From Leptospira kobayashii (GTDB lineage Bacteria; Spirochaetota; Leptospiria; Leptospirales; Leptospiraceae), in the NCBI RefSeq assembly GCF_003114835.2, contig NZ_AP025028.1, positions 936,001 through 1,000,000 of the forward strand: a DNA stretch of 64,000 nt, written 5' to 3'. Below, piece after piece: positions 1-7,749 of the stretch. The notes below the pieces were generated by a model, which worked only from the letters and a program-made list of their open reading frames with translations, did not search any database and was not told the DNA's origin. Every line of letters starts with the position of its first letter. The first letter of the stretch is position 1. The translations under genes were made by a program, and so were the position numbers.

Positions 1-77
1 TTTGGACTAAGAGAATAAAATAGCCCTACAAGCAGTAATGAAAAAAACCGAAAGCGAATGGAAGAGTAGGTGATCAT
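1..77 (-). CDS. 5' end of an exported protein gene (runs off left edge)
   Basis: Only the first 25 codons are in the window. The minus strand has a strong Shine-Dalgarno sequence, GGAGG, five bases before an ATG at 77, followed by an open frame reading MITYSSIRFRFF and then a hydrophobic run (SLLLVGLFYSLSP). This is what a signal peptide or N-terminal membrane anchor looks like. The protein itself lies outside the window, so no function can be given. The start is supported by the ribosome binding site more than by length; a chance open frame of this size is possible. Confidence 0.55.
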   Translation of the reverse strand, partial: MITYSSIRFRFFSLLLVGLFYSLSP

Positions 78-359
78 GATTTCCTCCGAGAGAAGTGAAT
101 TTGAATTCATTTCTTAGGTTAGGTTTTTATTTTCAATCGTTATACTGAATTAAAATCTGTAATCTTGGAAATATTATGCCATATTGAATAATATGGTGCT
201 GATCTTGTGAATATTCTGAGCAGCTGATGATTTCAATCACGGATCTACTCGCATATAGGATTGAGGCGAGCATGGTCAAAAAGGCGAACTTATTTGCTGA
301 AAATTTTCAGAACTAAGGACTTCGCTTTACAAGAGAAAGGTGATGTGATAGAAGGAGTG

Positions 360-392
360 CATTGGGTGGCGGGTGGTTAACCCCACCCAATG
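360..392. repeat. Perfect 10-bp inverted repeat
   Basis: CATTGGGTGG at 360-369 is exactly complementary to CCACCCAATG at 383-392, with a 13-base loop that is itself G- and C-rich. No T-run follows on either strand, so it is not an ordinary rho-independent terminator. It stands alone in a gene-free region. It could be a structured RNA element or a dispersed repeat; one copy in one window cannot decide. Confidence 0.5.
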
Positions 393-530
393 TCAATAGG
401 GCGGGGATAGTATTCTAAAAACTCCTTCCTTAAATTCCCCCATCCACAGCACCAAAAGAACCCCGCGGCTGTGATCGTGGACATCTACTAACTCTTAAAC
501 ACGGAAATCATTTATTACGGATAACTACAC

Positions 531-562
531 AAAAAAAGCCCCCACTTGTTCAAGGTGAGGGC
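531..562 (-). terminator. Rho-independent terminator of the rhodanese-like lipoprotein gene
   Basis: Read on the minus strand, a GC-rich stem (GCCCTCACCTT pairing with AAGTGGGGGC, one imperfect position) is followed by seven T residues (the A-run at 531-537). It lies about 40 bases after the stop codon of the gene ending at 603 and is oriented for it. Confidence 0.85.
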
Positions 563-602
563 TCCAGACATACATGAAAATCAAACTTGGAGAAATGAAT
601 GA

Positions 603-2096
603 TTAATATTTGTAGGCTTTATCCTCTTGGATAAACTTTTTCGTGGTTGTTGCCGTCGGATCTATTTCCGCCGCCTGTGAGCGGGAAGTATCCGCAGCAG
701 TTCCATTATACCAAAGGATGCGTGATACTGTATCCGTATCCGTTCTCCATTTGAAACCGGAAGTCACTTTATTGAATTCGGAAGCAGGATGAGCCGCCGC
801 AACGGATGTCCACTCTACGAGAGACCCGTCATAAAATGCCGTAGGATAACCTAAAATATTCAACGCTGCAAATCCGTTTACTTGCGCTTCGAAATTAGTT
901 CGGCATTGGGAAATAACCGTTTTTCCTGCCGTATAACCTTTGTTTGCAAATATTGTTTTCAAACTGTCTTTGGAAACAAACTTAAATCCGGTAGTGGAAT
1001 CACCTAGAAGATCCGTCCATGGGAAATCTATCGCTCCTTTGATTCCACCTTCAAATAATACGAATTTTTGAGCGGGGTTTGCCGCTGCGTTAGGTGCACC
1101 CGAAAATGCCCAAGAAGTAGTGATGAAATAAGCACCCGCAGTTCCGATTGTAGTTACAGCTCCATTGAACTGAGCAGTCGGACGGGCATCCACAAGAAAC
1201 TGTGAATCGGTGATTCCCGAGAGACTTGCTTTCAAACCTGATTTTGCAATTTCATAAATATCTTCCAGTCCGAGTGTAAGAGCGGTATTGTCCACACGAA
1301 GTTGTTTTACAGAGAATCCGCCGTTGTTATTTGGAATCGTGGAACGTGTGTTAGACAGAAGACTCGCATTATTGAAATTTTTGTAGAGGTTACCGTTTAG
1401 GATGGCAAGATGTTTGATGTCCGCACCCCAATAACGCAACCAATACACTCCGCGGGCAATGTCTTGTACTCCACCGGCGTAGGTTCCTTTGTTTGCTGCG
1501 GTATCGTAAGCGCCCTGTGTTCCGCCGGTCGCACTTCCATTGATCAGAGTGGTCGTTGTTCCGACAGCAAATACTACCAAATCTTTGCTTAGGTCGATTC
1601 CAAATGCTTTTAACCATTCATCCACATATGCTCCGTTTGCTTGGTAGCGAACTGAATTTTTAATTAGCCCGGAATCTCTCGTTTGATTGAAACGAAAGTT
1701 GGAAGTTCCTCCGGTTTGATAATCATCCAAATGATAGACATAGACGCCTTTCGAAGCATCCGCTTTTACATAAGAACCTTTAGTGCCTGGTTCATAACGA
1801 TCAGCCGCATCCGTTTGCAAAATGATCAATTTTCCCGAAATATGAGAGGGTTTGTTCGCAGTCCAATCGCTGACCCAAGTTTCCAATTTGGATGCTTCGA
1901 TCAGTCCGTATTCGTTTTTGGAATAATCTGCATTTGATTCGTTTACCAGATCACTGACCGAATTGACTTTTATTCCATTGCTTAGATACAAAAGTGCTGC
2001 AAGTAGAGGTGTATTATCTTTATCCTTTTCCTTGCAGGAGAATCCTAAAAAGGCAAAGGCCAACAGTAGACCCGTTAATATCGATATTTTTTTCAT
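603..2096 (-). CDS. Rhodanese-like lipoprotein, CRTN active-site loop
   Basis: 497 residues. The N-terminus is a signal peptide with a lipobox (LGFSC, lipidated Cys21), so it is probably anchored on the periplasmic side of a membrane. The ribosome site AGGAGT lies well placed before the ATG. The C-terminal half has a rhodanese-type segment: VISQCRTN with candidate catalytic Cys398, followed by GYPTAFYDGSLVEW. The N-terminal half looks like a second, inactive rhodanese fold (DLVVFAVGT has no cysteine). Two paralogues lie at 22440-23927 and 25413-26864 and share KVNS..DL..ES, YGL and WLRYWGAD motifs. Rhodaneses transfer sulfane sulfur via a cysteine persulfide; substrate and partner are unknown. 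The gene stands alone, with its own terminator and a paired palindromic operator-like site upstream. Confidence 0.8.
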   Translation of the reverse strand: MKKISILTGLLLAFAFLGFSCKEKDKDNTPLLAALLYLSNGIKVNSVSDLVNESNADYSKNEYGLIEASKLETWVSDWTANKPSHISGKLIILQTDAADRYEPGTKGSYVKADASKGVYVYHLDDYQTGGTSNFRFNQTRDSGLIKNSVRYQANGAYVDEWLKAFGIDLSKDLVVFAVGTTTTLINGSATGGTQGAYDTAANKGTYAGGVQDIARGVYWLRYWGADIKHLAILNGNLYKNFNNASLLSNTRSTIPNNNGGFSVKQLRVDNTALTLGLEDIYEIAKSGLKASLSGITDSQFLVDARPTAQFNGAVTTIGTAGAYFITTSWAFSGAPNAAANPAQKFVLFEGGIKGAIDFPWTDLLGDSTTGFKFVSKDSLKTIFANKGYTAGKTVISQCRTNFEAQVNGFAALNILGYPTAFYDGSLVEWTSVAAAHPASEFNKVTSGFKWRTDTDTVSRILWYNGTAADTSRSQAAEIDPTATTTKKFIQEDKAYKY

Positions 2097-2515
2097 GATT
2101 TTGACTCCTGATGATTTAAAATCACCTTTTTTTTCTATATTTCGGATGTGCTGATGATATTTATATATAAAATTCGCGATAACGAACTATTATTCCGTTA
2201 TTACGGACTATAATATTGGAAAAAAGTCTAATAGGGTAATCAGTGAAGAATGCTGGTGCGGCAATTGGTCTTGAAATCTTCGATTTATAAGGGTTTTAGG
2301 ATCTTTTTGGCTTGGCACAATAGAAGGAAAGCGTGTAATATTAGTTAAACGATGGCATTTTTATGGCTCCTGCAACAATTAGAAAATAATCTATTTAGAC
2401 TTGCCAAAATTTTCGACAATTCCATTTTAAAAAAACGCTGGGCACTTCCGTGCGTGCTAGCGAAAACAACTTAACATTTTGTCCCAATAGTTGGGGCATT
2501 AGCCTGGAGGAACAC
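2097..2515. other. Intergenic region between rhodanese-like gene and acpP
   Basis: About 420 bases between divergent genes. It contains the paired palindromes at 2173-2207 on the rhodanese-gene side, and a five-bp hairpin (CCCAA/TTGGG, 2483-2495) just before the acpP ribosome binding site. An acpP promoter with TTGCCA at 2401 is possible, but the corresponding -10 is poor. No coding frame is supported. Confidence 0.5.
2173..2207. promoter_or_regulatory. Paired 14-bp palindromic operator-like boxes
   Basis: Two imperfect palindromes lie side by side: TTCGCGATAACGAA at 2173-2186 and TCCGTTATTACGGA at 2194-2207. They fit one pattern, TYCGNNATNACGRA, and their centres are 21 bp apart, two helical turns, as expected for two dimers bound to one face of the DNA. 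The pair lies 77-111 bp upstream of the rhodanese-like lipoprotein start. A similar pair precedes the paralogue at 25413-26864. The XRE-cupin regulator at 27071-27679 is a candidate binder, by inference only. Confidence 0.6.
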
Positions 2516-2749
2516 ATGGCAGATTTCGAAAAAATTAAGTCAATCATCGTTGAACAACTTGGTGTTGATGAGTCAGAAGTAAATATCGACGCTCATTTCA
2601 TCAATGATCTCGGTGCGGACTCTCTTGATACAGTTGAATTAGTTATGGCTCTTGAAGAAGAGTTTGGCGTGGAAATTTCTGACGAAATCGCAGAAAAAAT
2701 CCAAACAGTTGGCGATGTAATCAAACACATCGATACACTTAAACAGTAA
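2516..2749 (+). CDS. acpP: Acyl carrier protein
   Basis: 77 residues, the normal length for an acyl carrier protein. It carries the growing fatty acid on a 4'-phosphopantetheine attached to Ser36 in the motif [10 protein letters not shown], seen intact. The sequence is strongly acidic as expected. The ATG at 2516 is chosen because GGAGG lies five bases upstream and the product starts MADFEKIK as in other ACPs; the frame stays open further upstream but that part is not ACP-like. A terminator follows directly, so it can be transcribed alone, with rnc next in line as in many bacteria. Confidence 0.97.
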   Translation: MADFEKIKSIIVEQLGVDESEVNIDAHFINDLGADSLDTVELVMALEEEFGVEISDEIAEKIQTVGDVIKHIDTLKQ

Positions 2750-2764
2750 TTCCCAATTTTAAAA

Positions 2765-2798
2765 CCGGGTTTCCTCCCAAAGGGGAACCCGGATTTTT
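2765..2798 (+). terminator. Terminator after acpP
   Basis: A stem with CCGGGTT at 2765-2771 and AACCCGG at 2786-2792, extended inward by GC pairs, is followed by TTTTT at 2794-2798. It lies 16 bases after the acpP stop. It ends only a few bases before the most upstream possible rnc start, so rnc expression may depend on read-through or processing here. Confidence 0.85.
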
Positions 2799-2806
2799 CC
2801 CCGCCT

Positions 2807-3547
2807 TTGCATCATTCTCACACTCATCACGATTCTAAAAATTGGCAAAATCCTGCCAGAATGGGAGAACTGAACTCCATTCAATCTCTTACGGATACAA
2901 AGTTCAAAGATCTTAAAATCCTTCACCAAGCATTTGTTCATAGATCTTTTGCCAATGAACTCGATCGGGATCATCTGGACAATGAACGGTTGGAATTTTT
3001 AGGCGACTCCATTCTCGGATTACTTGCTGCAGATTATCTCTATCGTTCTCTTCCCAAAGGAAAAGAAGGAAAACTTGCAAAATTAAAAAGTAAAATCGTA
3101 TCCGCTCCTGCTATCGCAGCCATCGCCCGAAAGTATAAATTCAATCAATTTCTACTGCTTGGAAAAGGTGAAAAAGAAAAAGGAGAATTCAATACCAATC
3201 TGCAAGCTGATTGTTTCGAAGCATTTCTCGGCGCCCTGTATTTGGATCAAGGTTTGGAAGAATGCAGACGTTTCTTAGAACCTAACTTCAAGAATATGGA
3301 ACAATTGCTGGATGAAGTGGAAGAAACAAAAGATTTTAAAACTATTTTACAGGAACATTGCCAGAAAAAGTGGAAGAAAATTCCGATCTATGAAGTAATG
3401 AGGGAAGAAGGTCCTGATCACGAAAAATTGTTTTTGATTGCAGTCTCTTTGGATCATGTATTCCAAACGGAAGGCAAAGGAAAAAACAAACGTTCTGCCG
3501 AACAAAATGCAGCAAAACTTGCTTTATCCAAATTGGGTTTATTATGA
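2807..3547 (+). CDS. rnc: Ribonuclease III
   Basis: Up to 246 residues. The RNase III catalytic domain shows the signature NERLEFLGDSILGL with the catalytic acidic residues, then Q-ADCFEAFLGALYLD carrying the second acidic cluster, and a C-terminal double-stranded RNA-binding domain ending GKNKRSAEQNAAKLAL. It cleaves double-stranded RNA in rRNA and mRNA processing. The start is uncertain: the frame opens with TTG at 2807, right after the acpP terminator and with no clear ribosome site, and an ATG follows at 2861; the conserved part begins after both. It overlaps the Nudix gene by ATGA. Confidence 0.93.
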   Translation: MHHSHTHHDSKNWQNPARMGELNSIQSLTDTKFKDLKILHQAFVHRSFANELDRDHLDNERLEFLGDSILGLLAADYLYRSLPKGKEGKLAKLKSKIVSAPAIAAIARKYKFNQFLLLGKGEKEKGEFNTNLQADCFEAFLGALYLDQGLEECRRFLEPNFKNMEQLLDEVEETKDFKTILQEHCQKKWKKIPIYEVMREEGPDHEKLFLIAVSLDHVFQTEGKGKNKRSAEQNAAKLALSKLGLL

Positions 3548-4008
3548 TTGATTTTTTATTTAAGAAGAAAGGATTACGGGTTCGGGTTGCAGCTCTCATT
3601 CAAGATAAGAAAGGAAAGGTGTTGCTCATCCAGCAGACGAAAAAAGGTCAGGGGTATTGGTTGTTACCCGGCGGCGGAATTGAGTTCGGAGAATCAGCAG
3701 AAGAAGCCCTGCAAAGAGAATTGAAAGAGGAATTGGAATTGGATGTAGTATCCTCCGCATTTTTACTATTAAACGAATCCATCGATCCTAAAAAACAAAG
3801 ACATCTGATCCAATTGGTATTTCAGGTGAAAGTAAAAGAACAAGTTCCTAAAATCAACCCGAAGGAAAAAGTAATCTCCGGATTCGGGTATTTCACATTT
3901 GAAGAATTGCAAAAGCTGGATCTTAGACCGGATATCAAAGAATATTTCAAAAGCAAAAAAAGATCTCTTTCTACGTATGTGCCTAGCAAATGGGTAGCTG
4001 AGTCATGA
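3544..4008 (+). CDS. Nudix hydrolase
   Basis: 154 residues. A Nudix box is visible as GGGIEFGESAEEALQRELKE followed by ELEL; it matches G-x5-E-x7-REL-x-EE except that the glycine near the end is replaced. The family hydrolyses nucleoside diphosphates linked to another group; the substrate cannot be predicted. Its start overlaps the rnc stop by ATGA and its stop overlaps the aroB start by ATGA, so the three genes are translationally coupled. Confidence 0.88.
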   Translation: MIDFLFKKKGLRVRVAALIQDKKGKVLLIQQTKKGQGYWLLPGGGIEFGESAEEALQRELKEELELDVVSSAFLLLNESIDPKKQRHLIQLVFQVKVKEQVPKINPKEKVISGFGYFTFEELQKLDLRPDIKEYFKSKKRSLSTYVPSKWVAES

Positions 4009-5105
4009 TATTGCAGTCAAGAACAGTCGAAGGTGCAGGTTTTCAATATCCTGTGGAACTTCATGAAGACCTAAGCGGCCTTCGGGAAAAACTGGAAACG
4101 CTCAAAAAGGTTTCCCGCTTCATCATTATTACCAACAGAGATATTGCAGGTATTTATGAAAAATATCTGATCAAGGAAATCCGATCCATCAAAGTTCCTT
4201 ATCATATCATTTATGTTAAGGCCGGCGAAAAAAACAAACATATCGACAGGTTGAAAAAAGTTTTCCATGAAATGGTAAAACAGGATACGGATAGAAAAGC
4301 GGTCATTATTGCTTTCGGAGGGGGAGTGATCGGAGACTTTGCCGGGTTTGTCGCTGCGACTTACCAACGTGGGATTCGGTTTGTTCAAGTTCCTACGACT
4401 TTACTCGCTTGTGTGGATTCTTCCGTGGGCGGAAAAGTCGCAGTCAACTTGGACTTGGGCAAAAATATGATAGGAGCATTCCACCAACCGGAATTCGTTT
4501 TTGCTCCTTTGTTTACATTATCCACTTTACCTTCCAGGGAATGGAGTTGCGGGATTGCCGAGATCGTCAAACACGCGTTCCTTTCCGGAGGAGACTTTTT
4601 AGAAAAAATCTCCCGAATGAAAAGATCCGATTTTACTTCCGAATCCGAGATACTTCGTTACTCGATAGACGAATCCGTAAGGTTTAAGGCGGAAATCGTT
4701 TCCCAGGATGAAAGAGAGTCAGGAGTCCGTGCTATTTTGAATTTGGGCCATACTACGGGCCATGCGATCGAGTCTTTGACCAAGTATTCCAAATATTCAC
4801 ACGGAGAGGCAGTTGCTATGGGACTTGTGACCGCACTTCTGCTTTCGGAACGTGTACTTGGTTTTTCCCGTGAAAATCTGAAAACAGCGATTCGTATTAT
4901 GAAATCTCTCGGGCTTCCCCGTGGTATCAATGAAAATCCCTCAAAAATCATCGAGCATATGGAACATGATAAAAAAAGAGAGGGCAATACTTTAAATTTC
5001 GTGTTATTGGAAGACTTCGGCAAATACAAGTTTGGTGTTCCTGTTGAAAGGGATCTGGTTTTGGAGATTCTTAAATTTCAAAAAGGCTGGGATGAACTTG
5101 GGTGA
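4005..5105 (+). CDS. aroB: 3-dehydroquinate synthase
   Basis: 366 residues, full length. The enzyme converts DAHP to 3-dehydroquinate, the second step of the shikimate pathway, using NAD and a divalent metal. Seen directly: the NAD-binding segment GGGVIGDFAGFVAATYQRG, VPTTLLACVDSSVGGK, the metal-site histidines in EIVKHAF and LNLGHTTGHAIE, and SHGEAVAMG. It lies in the tight run rnc-nudix-aroB-mscS, overlapping both neighbours. Confidence 0.96.
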   Translation: MILQSRTVEGAGFQYPVELHEDLSGLREKLETLKKVSRFIIITNRDIAGIYEKYLIKEIRSIKVPYHIIYVKAGEKNKHIDRLKKVFHEMVKQDTDRKAVIIAFGGGVIGDFAGFVAATYQRGIRFVQVPTTLLACVDSSVGGKVAVNLDLGKNMIGAFHQPEFVFAPLFTLSTLPSREWSCGIAEIVKHAFLSGGDFLEKISRMKRSDFTSESEILRYSIDESVRFKAEIVSQDERESGVRAILNLGHTTGHAIESLTKYSKYSHGEAVAMGLVTALLLSERVLGFSRENLKTAIRIMKSLGLPRGINENPSKIIEHMEHDKKREGNTLNFVLLEDFGKYKFGVPVERDLVLEILKFQKGWDELG

Positions 5106-5997
5106 AAATATAAAAGAATTTTATCTGGAGCTGAACCCATTCCGCTTGGTTCTGGATACGCAAAGAGGATTTTCCGCAACCATAGTCCTCTTCGCATATA
5201 TGTTGCTATTTGCAATATTGATCTATAAGATCACCATGATCGTTTTGGAAAGGGTTCGCCCTGCAAAAGACGTAGCACATGAATACAATCGAAGAAAAGT
5301 ACTACGCACCGGGTATCTCGGTTTTTTTATAATCATCTACTTACCTATTATTTTTTCCAGTCTTCAATTATTGCCGACTGTTCTCGGTTTGGCGGGAGCG
5401 GGTATCGTCATTTCTTTGAAAGAAGTTTGGCTCAATATGGTCGGTTGGTTTATGATCATGGGAGGAAACGGTTTTAAAGTAGGGGATCGGATCGAGATCG
5501 ATAATATCAAAGGAGATGTTGTCAATATCGGATTTTTAAAGTTCAGCCTACTTGAAATTTCGGGAGATCCGAAAGCGGAACAATCTACGAACAGACTCAT
5601 TCATTTTCCCAACTTTAACATAGTTTTGCATCGGTTTTTTTTGGTATCGGATGCTATGGACTTTGTTTGGGACGAATTCAAAATTTCCCTGACCGTGGAT
5701 TCGGATTGGGAAAAGGCCGAAAAAATCTGTAATCATATTCTACATGAAGAACTGGTGCTTGCGCCTGAGTTGGTAGATGAAAAAATAAGGGAATTATCCA
5801 AAAACTATCTTGTGAGATTAGGAAAATCCACTCCCATAGTGTATACTTCTTTGGAACCGGAAGGGTATATACTTTTGTCGCTTCGTTATTTGACACCCAT
5901 CCGATCCAAGCGGCTCAACCGAATTCTAATTTCAAAAGAAATACTGAGACAATTTAAAAATGAAACTGAAATCCATTTTCTCCAACCTAAAAGATAA
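5092..5997 (+). CDS. MscS-family mechanosensitive channel
   Basis: 301 residues from the ATG at 5092, which overlaps the aroB stop by 14 bases. Two N-terminal membrane helices are followed by a pore-lining helix of MscS type (VLGLAGAGIVISLKE), then the beta domain (GFKVGDRIEID, GDVVNIGFL) and a soluble C-terminal domain. Channels of this family open under membrane tension and release solutes. The frame is open further upstream inside aroB, but the added residues are only an overlap artefact of that gene. Substrate and physiological stimulus are inferred from the family. Confidence 0.88.
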   Translation: MNLGENIKEFYLELNPFRLVLDTQRGFSATIVLFAYMLLFAILIYKITMIVLERVRPAKDVAHEYNRRKVLRTGYLGFFIIIYLPIIFSSLQLLPTVLGLAGAGIVISLKEVWLNMVGWFMIMGGNGFKVGDRIEIDNIKGDVVNIGFLKFSLLEISGDPKAEQSTNRLIHFPNFNIVLHRFFLVSDAMDFVWDEFKISLTVDSDWEKAEKICNHILHEELVLAPELVDEKIRELSKNYLVRLGKSTPIVYTSLEPEGYILLSLRYLTPIRSKRLNRILISKEILRQFKNETEIHFLQPKR

Positions 5998-6706
5998 TAC
6001 ATTCGTATCTTACCTTCTCCAACTCGTATTCATTATGGGTCTTAGTTTTGTTTTGTCCCCTTGTAAAGGAAAGGGAGAAAGGCCGAAAGAAGTACCCGAG
6101 TCCGCCAGATACAATCGGAAGGCCAATGTTTATACTGCGGTCATAGACGGAAAAGAAATGGGCTGGTTTGAAACAGGAGCCCTTGTTTCGAAAACCGAAG
6201 TCAATGAGTTCGGGATTGCAAACGGAAAATCGGAAAAATACGAGTATCAAACCGGAGCCGTTATTGCAACCGGAGAATATAAAATGATGGAACGAACGGG
6301 GATTTGGCGATGGAGTTTTTCCGACGGACTTCCTTATTATGAAATGAATTTCACTCCCGGGGTTCGTAAAAAACAATTTTGGATGTCGGTTTTGGAATGG
6401 GGAAATGAAAACGGGCCTTATATCCGATACTTTGAAAACGGAAGAGTCAGCGAACGTGGGTTTTACGATGGCGGAAATCGGGCGGGTGATTGGGTGAAAT
6501 ACTATCCTGATACGAAAATAGAATCCAAAGGTTCCTACATTGCGGATAAAAAAGTAAGCGAGTGGTTTTATTATTATCCGGATGGAAAAAAGGAAGCTTA
6601 CGAGCGTTTTACGGAAGAAGGTGATCTGGAATACAGAGTCACCTATTATCCGAATGGAAACGTTTGGTGTGAAACCAAAAAAACAAGCGATTCCGTTTGT
6701 ATTTGA
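5960..6706 (+). CDS. MORN-type repeat (YwqK-like) lipoprotein
   Basis: 248 residues. A basic start and hydrophobic segment end in VLSPC, a plausible spirochaetal lipobox with Cys35. The rest consists of repeats of the form G-Y-x-x-G-x-x-x-G-x-W-x-x-Y-Y-P-G (for example GDWVKYYPD, SEWFYYYPDG), the variant MORN_2 motif found in YwqK-like proteins. Such repeats are structural; the role is unknown and the antitoxin label used for some YwqK relatives is not supported here. It overlaps the mscS-like gene by 38 bases. Confidence 0.78.
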   Translation: MKLKSIFSNLKDNTFVSYLLQLVFIMGLSFVLSPCKGKGERPKEVPESARYNRKANVYTAVIDGKEMGWFETGALVSKTEVNEFGIANGKSEKYEYQTGAVIATGEYKMMERTGIWRWSFSDGLPYYEMNFTPGVRKKQFWMSVLEWGNENGPYIRYFENGRVSERGFYDGGNRAGDWVKYYPDTKIESKGSYIADKKVSEWFYYYPDGKKEAYERFTEEGDLEYRVTYYPNGNVWCETKKTSDSVCI

Positions 6707-6716
6707 GCTTTAAAGC

Positions 6717-7745
6717 TTAAAACTCGGTTCCTTTCTCAAGGAGACCGGTATTTGTTTGAAGAATATCTATATTGAAAAGCAATAAGCTGAAGAGAAAGGT
6801 TACAAAGAATACGACCAGGATCAGCCCGAAGATTCCTAGAAAACCATTTCTTAAAAAACGAAACTGCAGATAAGATACACTGACCAATGTGTTTTGAAGA
6901 GAGGACAGTTGTTTTTCTCCTCCCACCTTGCTATAATTATAGATATAGAAACCCGATAGAAGCCCCAAGAGAGACAGAATAAAGATTCCGAATTCGGTAA
7001 CATAATATTTTTGCAATAGGAAGAGAGGAATATAAATGAAATTTCCGATCAAAACTCCTACCAGAATGATCACTAAAAAATGAGCCAGTAGCTTTAGATA
7101 AGAAGCCCTGGAACTGGGAACAGGAGCGCGTCCTTCTTCTTCCAGAGCAGAGGAATGTTTGAGCGTTTCGAATGTAAGAGGTTCTTTTTTCCCCTTTTCA
7201 ATGTATACGGAGGAAAGAATACAAAGAACAAAGCTGGTAAGAAAAAAGGCAACTCCCGCCCAGGCCCAGATTCCTCCTTCCGTCGCGATCCTCAGATGGA
7301 CTAAAGTCTGTTGCAAAGTCCAAAAAATCCCCAACCAGAATAATCCCCGGTTCAAAGGTAGATAGAACCATGCTTTGTATAGAAAGGAAACAAATGCGGA
7401 GAAACAAAGTAACATGTAAAAAGTAAGAATGAAAAACAATATTCTCTGTCCGATCAGGATACGTTTGAGAGTGTCGATGGATTCTTCCGGAGTCGTGTCG
7501 ATAGGAAGTTCTTCCTTTTGCAACTCGCTGATCATATGACTCAGGTAATCGATTCTGAACCAGACTCCTTTTTTGATTTCAATTTTTTGTTCCGGCGGGC
7601 TTAGGTTGATGTCTTCTTTTGCATCCATACTGACGGAGATCGGTTCAGAGACAGCCAGCTCGTAGTCAACTAACATGGAATGTAACGCTAACAATAGCAA
7701 AAAAATAGGGGTAAGGATTGGAATTAGTCTTTGGTGTTTCTTCAT
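6717..7745 (-). CDS. Multi-pass membrane protein of unknown function
   Basis: 342 residues. The first 25 residues form a signal anchor; an extracytoplasmic segment of about 70 residues follows, then about six hydrophobic helices from residue 100 to the end, with a charged loop near 195-215. I do not recognise the family. It follows the gene at 7750-8733 on the same strand with a gap of only four bases, so the two are probably co-transcribed. It converges on the MORN-type lipoprotein gene with 10 bases between them. Confidence 0.75.
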   Translation of the reverse strand: MKKHQRLIPILTPIFLLLLALHSMLVDYELAVSEPISVSMDAKEDINLSPPEQKIEIKKGVWFRIDYLSHMISELQKEELPIDTTPEESIDTLKRILIGQRILFFILTFYMLLCFSAFVSFLYKAWFYLPLNRGLFWLGIFWTLQQTLVHLRIATEGGIWAWAGVAFFLTSFVLCILSSVYIEKGKKEPLTFETLKHSSALEEEGRAPVPSSRASYLKLLAHFLVIILVGVLIGNFIYIPLFLLQKYYVTEFGIFILSLLGLLSGFYIYNYSKVGGEKQLSSLQNTLVSVSYLQFRFLRNGFLGIFGLILVVFFVTFLFSLLLFNIDILQTNTGLLEKGTEF

Positions 7746-7749
7746 TTGA

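Larger units (their letters stand above)
78..602. other. Gene-free stretch
   Basis: No convincing coding frame was found in about 525 bases. It holds a perfect 10-bp hairpin at 360-392 and the terminator of the downstream rhodanese-like gene at 531-562, both listed separately. It also has one sequence at 508-521 resembling a single copy of the operator-like box seen at 2173-2207. It must contain the promoter of the minus-strand gene that begins at 77, but I could not place it. Confidence 0.5.

Noticed and set aside
508..521. Single copy of the rhodanese operator-like box
   Set aside because: Matches 8 of 10 fixed positions but has no partner 20-21 bp away and is not clearly upstream of a gene; likely chance.
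6706..6717. Palindrome AGCTTTAAAGCT between convergent genes as terminator
   Set aside because: The stem would be only four base pairs with no T-run; too weak to call.
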